Source: Actinomycetota bacterium
Lineage (GTDB): Bacteria > Actinomycetota > UBA4738 > CADDZG01 > WHSQ01
Assembly (NCBI GenBank): GCA_030448085.1
Contig: JAUJNU010000016.1
Coordinates: forward strand, 1-29,372
DNA: 29,372 nucleotides
Reading direction: 5' to 3'
Part shown: positions 27,196-29,372 of the stretch, piece after piece
How positions within the stretch are numbered: position 1 is the stretch's first letter
Layout of the letters: each line of letters opens with the position of its first letter
The notes under the pieces: generated by a model
What the model saw: only the letters and a program-made list of their open reading frames with translations
Told to the model about the DNA's origin: nothing
Databases searched by the model: none
Position numbers and translations under genes: made by a program

Positions 27196-27764
27196 CAGGA
27201 CGCCTTCCCGATCAGGACCGCGTCTGCCCCATCCACCTCTTCGACCGTCACCTTCACGATCTCGTCCAAGGCCGTCGGGAGGTTCTTGCCCACGTGGTCG
27301 GCCCTGATCGGCAGCTCGCGATGCCCCCTGTCGACGAGGACCGCGAGTCTGATGGCGCGGGGCCTGCCGATGTCGAGCAACGCGTCGAACGCGGCTCTGA
27401 TGGTGCGGCCGGTGTAGAGGACGTCGTCGACGAGGATCACGGTCCTGTCCCCCACCTCACCCGGGATGGTGGTCGCCTCGAGGCTCCGGGGATGGCGCAG
27501 CGCGAGATCGTCCCGATAGGCAGAGACATCGAGAGCGCCGGCGGGGACCTCGCTGCCCTCGAAGTCCGAGATGTAACGGGCGATCCTGGCGGCGAGAGGC
27601 GCGCCCCTCGTCCTGATCCCGACGATGACGAGGCCCTCGGCCCCCTTGTTCGACTCCACGATCTCGTGCGAGATGCGGCGCAGGGCCCTGCCGATGTCGG
27701 CGGGCTCCATCACTCGGGCCCTGATGCTGAGGCCGTGCCGGCGCGCGGCGAGCGGCGCGGGCAT
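27195..27764 (-). CDS. pyrR: Bifunctional pyr operon regulator / uracil phosphoribosyltransferase
   Basis: Binds pyr leader RNA when UMP/UTP is abundant and represses the operon; also has uracil phosphoribosyltransferase activity. 189 residues, with IVGIRTRGAPLAARIA, the PRPP motif TVILVDDVLYTGRTIRAA (108-125), AIRLAVLVDRGHRELPIRADH and VGKNLPT. The start is ATG at 27764, with AGGAGG 9 bases upstream. An internal ATG after about 18 residues is closer to the usual PyrR start but has no good ribosome site. The ribosome site lies inside a leader hairpin (27766-27797), and a PyrR-binding element lies 70 bases upstream, implying autoregulation. Confidence 0.96.
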   Translation of the reverse strand: MPAPLAARRHGLSIRARVMEPADIGRALRRISHEIVESNKGAEGLVIVGIRTRGAPLAARIARYISDFEGSEVPAGALDVSAYRDDLALRHPRSLEATTIPGEVGDRTVILVDDVLYTGRTIRAAFDALLDIGRPRAIRLAVLVDRGHRELPIRADHVGKNLPTALDEIVKVTVEEVDGADAVLIGKAS

Positions 27765-27765
27765 G

Positions 27766-27797
27766 AAAAAGCGCCTCCTCGTCTATCCGAGGGGCGC
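27766..27797 (-). terminator. pyr leader hairpin with T-run that also encloses the pyrR ribosome binding site
   Basis: On the minus strand GCGCC-C-CTCG pairs with CGAG-GA-GGCGC around a 6-base loop, followed by five T and then, one base later, the pyrR ATG. The 3' arm contains the AGGAGG ribosome site. The structure could therefore both stop transcription and hide the start site. Which one dominates cannot be told from the sequence. In mycobacteria PyrR is known to act by translational repression. Confidence 0.6.
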
Positions 27798-27830
27798 GTA
27801 TGTCGAGGGTTGGTCAAGCTTTCGGTCACT

Positions 27831-27862
27831 CCTTCTCGACCTCACAGGGCCGCATTAAAGGC
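27831..27862 (-). promoter_or_regulatory. PyrR-binding RNA element in the pyr operon leader
   Basis: On the minus strand the blocks CCTTTAA (27861-27855), GGCCCTGTGAGG (27851-27840) and GAGAAGG (27837-27831) occur in the order and spacing of the PyrR-binding loop. Its known core is close to ARUCCNGNGAGGYU, flanked by UUUAA and AAGG. The match to the core is 11-12 of 14. It lies between the operon promoter region and pyrR, as expected for feedback by PyrR with UMP/UTP. Confidence 0.8.
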
Positions 27863-27871
27863 TTCCGAGGC

Positions 27872-27900
27872 ACCCTACACCGCGCGCCCGGCGGACACGA
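27872..27900 (-). promoter_or_regulatory. Possible pyr operon promoter
   Basis: TAGGGT at 27877-27872 resembles a GC-rich actinobacterial -10. The -35 position (27900-27895) is TCGTGT, a poor match. The location is right: it lies after the nusB terminator and just before the PyrR element, with an expected start near 27865. Confidence 0.3.
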
Positions 27901-27911
27901 GTTTCTCCTTG

Positions 27912-27940
27912 AAAAATCCGCGTCGGGTGGTGCCCAACGG
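27912..27940 (-). terminator. Intrinsic terminator after nusB
   Basis: On the minus strand CCG-TTGGG pairs with CCCGA-CG-CGG around CACCA, followed by ATTTTTC. It lies 44 bases after the nusB stop and separates the pepQ/efp/nusB transcript from the pyr operon. The stem is imperfect (one G-U pair and a 2-base bulge). Confidence 0.5.
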
Positions 27941-27983
27941 CTTTCTTGTCGAGTTATCGGACACATATGGGCTCTGTATCCAC

Positions 27984-28464
27984 TCAGAAACCCGAGGGGG
28001 ATTGCTTGTCTTCGATCGTTACGGCGGACTCCTGGGCTATGCGGCCGAGGAGGCCGTTCACGAAACGTCCGGACTCCTCGGTGGAGAGGGACTTCGCCAG
28101 CTCCACCGCCTCGTTGATGGCCACCGCCACGGGGACCCCGGGCCCCCACAGGAGCTCGTAGACCGCGACCCTGAGGACGCTCCTGTCGACGAGGGGCATC
28201 CGCTCCAGCGCCCACCTGTCCGCGTAGCGGACGAGGAGCTCGTCGATCTCCGCCGCGTGCGACTGAACCCCGTCCACCAACAACCGGGCGTAGTCGATCG
28301 CCTCGTCGGGAGGGGGCCCCTCGACGCCGCCCTCGGCGGCCAGGGGAGAGGGCCAGCCGAGCTCACGGCGAAGGCGGAAGGCGTCGAGCGGCAGGATGTC
28401 GCGGATCGAGGCCTCGTACAGGACCTCGAGGGCGAGCTTGCGGGCGGTGCGGCGGGTCTTCCAT
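27984..28464 (-). CDS. nusB: Transcription antitermination factor NusB (apparent frameshift right after start)
   Basis: RNA-binding partner of NusE/S10 in rRNA antitermination. The open frame reads KTRRTARKLALEVLYEASIR, LPLDAFRLRREL, an insert rich in Gly and Pro, DEAIDYARLLVDGVQSHAAE, IDELLVRYADRWALERMPLV, DRSVLRVAVYELL, VAINEAVELAKSLSTEESGRFVNGLLGRIA. No ATG, GTG or TTG precedes it in frame. The ATG at 28464, with AAGG 6 bases upstream, is one base out: removing one G just after it gives M-KTRRTARKLAL. The 481-base length is one over a multiple of three, which agrees with a one-base insertion. Confidence 0.9.
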
Positions 28465-28473
28465 GACTGCCTT

Positions 28474-29031
28474 CTACGCTTTTGACATGTATTCGCCGGA
28501 GCGAGGGTCGACCTTGATCCTGTCTCCGGTCGTGAGGAACAAAGGCACCTGGACGATGGCCCCCGTCTCGACGGTGGCCGGCTTCAGCGCACCCGAGACC
28601 CTGTCGCCCTTCATCCCCGGCTCGGTCTCGGTGATCTCGAGCTCGATCGAGTTCGGCATCTCCGCGCTCACCGGCCTGTCCTCGAAGGTGGGGACGAGGC
28701 AGACCGTGCCGTCCTTCAGGAACTTCACCGCGTCTCCCAATAGCTCGGGATCGATGTGGATCTGGTCGTAGGTCTCGTTGTCCATGAACACCAGGCCCGC
28801 GTCGTCCTTGTAGAGGAACTGCATCTCGCGCTTGTCGAGCATCGCGAGGTTGACCTTCTCGTCGGCGCGGAAGGTCCTTTCCGCCACGGCCCCGTTCTTG
28901 AGGTTCCTCAGCTTCGTCTTCACGAATGCCTGGCCCTTGCCGGGCTTCACGTGCTGGTACTGAAGGATCGTGAAGAGTGTCCCGTCGATCTCCAGGGTCT
29001 GCCCCGGCCGCATGTCGTTCGTGGATACCAA
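28474..29031 (-). CDS. efp: Translation elongation factor P
   Basis: Relieves ribosome stalling at polyproline. 185 residues in three beta-barrel domains. The tip loop reads HVKPGKGQAFVKTKLRN with Lys32 at the apex, FRADEKV follows, and the C-terminal OB domain ends GDRVSGALKPATVETGAIVQVPLF, LTTGDRIKVDPRSGEY. The start is TTG at 29031 because AGGAGG lies 8 bases upstream and MVSTNDMRPGQTLEIDG aligns with family members; the next in-frame ATG is six codons in. It follows the aminopeptidase by 12 bases. No EpmA-type modification gene is nearby. Confidence 0.97.
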   Translation of the reverse strand: MVSTNDMRPGQTLEIDGTLFTILQYQHVKPGKGQAFVKTKLRNLKNGAVAERTFRADEKVNLAMLDKREMQFLYKDDAGLVFMDNETYDQIHIDPELLGDAVKFLKDGTVCLVPTFEDRPVSAEMPNSIELEITETEPGMKGDRVSGALKPATVETGAIVQVPLFLTTGDRIKVDPRSGEYMSKA

Positions 29032-29043
29032 TGTCCTTGCCTC

Positions 29044-29372
29044 CTAGAGCTCGATCAGCTTGTCCTTGGGAGCGCTGCCGAGGACTTCCGCCCCTCGCTC
29101 CGTCACGTGCACCATGTCCTCGATCCTTATCCCGCCCCAGCCGGCTTCGTAGAGGCCCGGTTCGACCGTCATGACGTCGCCGGCCTCGAGCGTCGACTGG
29201 GACACCTTCCCGAAGCGGGGATCCTCGTGGATGTCGAGGCCGACCGAGTGGCCGAGGCCGTGCTCGAACGTCTCGGGATGGCCCGCTTCCACGAGCACCT
29301 GGCGGGCGGCCCCGTCGACCTCACGGCAATGCCGGCCCGGAAGGGCCGCAGCGATCCCCGCGGCTTGGGCGG
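29044..29372 (-). CDS. pepQ: Aminopeptidase P / Xaa-Pro peptidase family (M24), C-terminal part
   Basis: The C-terminal 108 residues of an M24 metallopeptidase; the rest is outside the window. Metal-ligand motifs are present: HGLGHSVGLDIHEDP (His ligand), MTVEPGLYEAGWGGIRIEDM with the two Glu ligands, and VTERGAEVLGSAPKDKLIEL as the tail. It cleaves Xaa-Pro bonds. The position directly before efp and nusB is the common actinobacterial arrangement, where the gene is usually called pepQ or pepP; which of the two cannot be settled from this part. Confidence 0.92.
   Translation of the reverse strand, partial: AQAAGIAAALPGRHCREVDGAARQVLVEAGHPETFEHGLGHSVGLDIHEDPRFGKVSQSTLEAGDVMTVEPGLYEAGWGGIRIEDMVHVTERGAEVLGSAPKDKLIEL

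Overview
This is a GC-rich chromosomal segment whose gene content and order point to the phylum Actinomycetota, probably a deep or uncultured lineage. The evidence is an actinobacterial-type integration host factor (mihF) next to gmk and rpoZ, a helicase-degenerate PriA, the actinobacterial PAMHTEMW motif in CoaBC, and the order pyrR-pyrB-pyrC-carA-carB / mihF-gmk-rpoZ-coaBC-metK-priA-def-fmt-rpe-rib, which closely follows the mycobacterial core arrangement. No tRNA, rRNA, CRISPR array, insertion sequence or phage gene was seen. Almost every gene is on the minus strand, so transcription runs from high to low coordinates. The one plus-strand gene encodes a DUF1844 protein.

Layout from the start: the N-terminal part of infC (with an ATC start and a leader attenuator), the divergent DUF1844 gene, a cold-shock gene, hisG, and a riboflavin operon (ribD-ribE-ribBA-ribH, then hisG) under an FMN riboswitch. 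Next come a secreted beta-propeller gene and a REC-GGDEF regulator overlapping rpe. Translation and housekeeping genes follow: fmt, def, priA, metK, a zinc-ribbon/CPBP membrane protease, coaBC, rpoZ, gmk and mihF. Then comes a large pyrimidine operon: pyrR-pyrB-pyrC-carA, a 34-residue basic ORF, a VOC-fold gene, carB-pyrK-pyrD-pyrE. It is preceded by a PyrR-binding RNA element and a terminator-like hairpin that contains the pyrR ribosome binding site. The window ends in nusB, efp and an aminopeptidase P-like gene.

The genes form tightly packed operons with many stop/start overlaps (ATGA, GTGA, TGATG), which implies translational coupling. The pyr genes supply all steps to OMP except that pyrF is absent from its usual place; pyrK-pyrD-pyrE occupy the spot. 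The rib genes convert GTP and ribulose 5-phosphate to riboflavin.

Several genes (ribD, the propeller gene, pyrD, pyrK, the 3' third of carB, carA, pyrC, nusB) are broken by many single-base indels, often in G or C runs, while their neighbours are intact over kilobases. I read these as consensus sequencing errors in patches of the assembly, not true pseudogenes, so these entries are typed CDS and marked frame-disrupted.

The most interesting signals are the PyrR element plus RBS-hairpin, the FMN riboswitch with a visible alternative pairing, the ATC start of infC, and the small Thx-like ORF between carA and carB.
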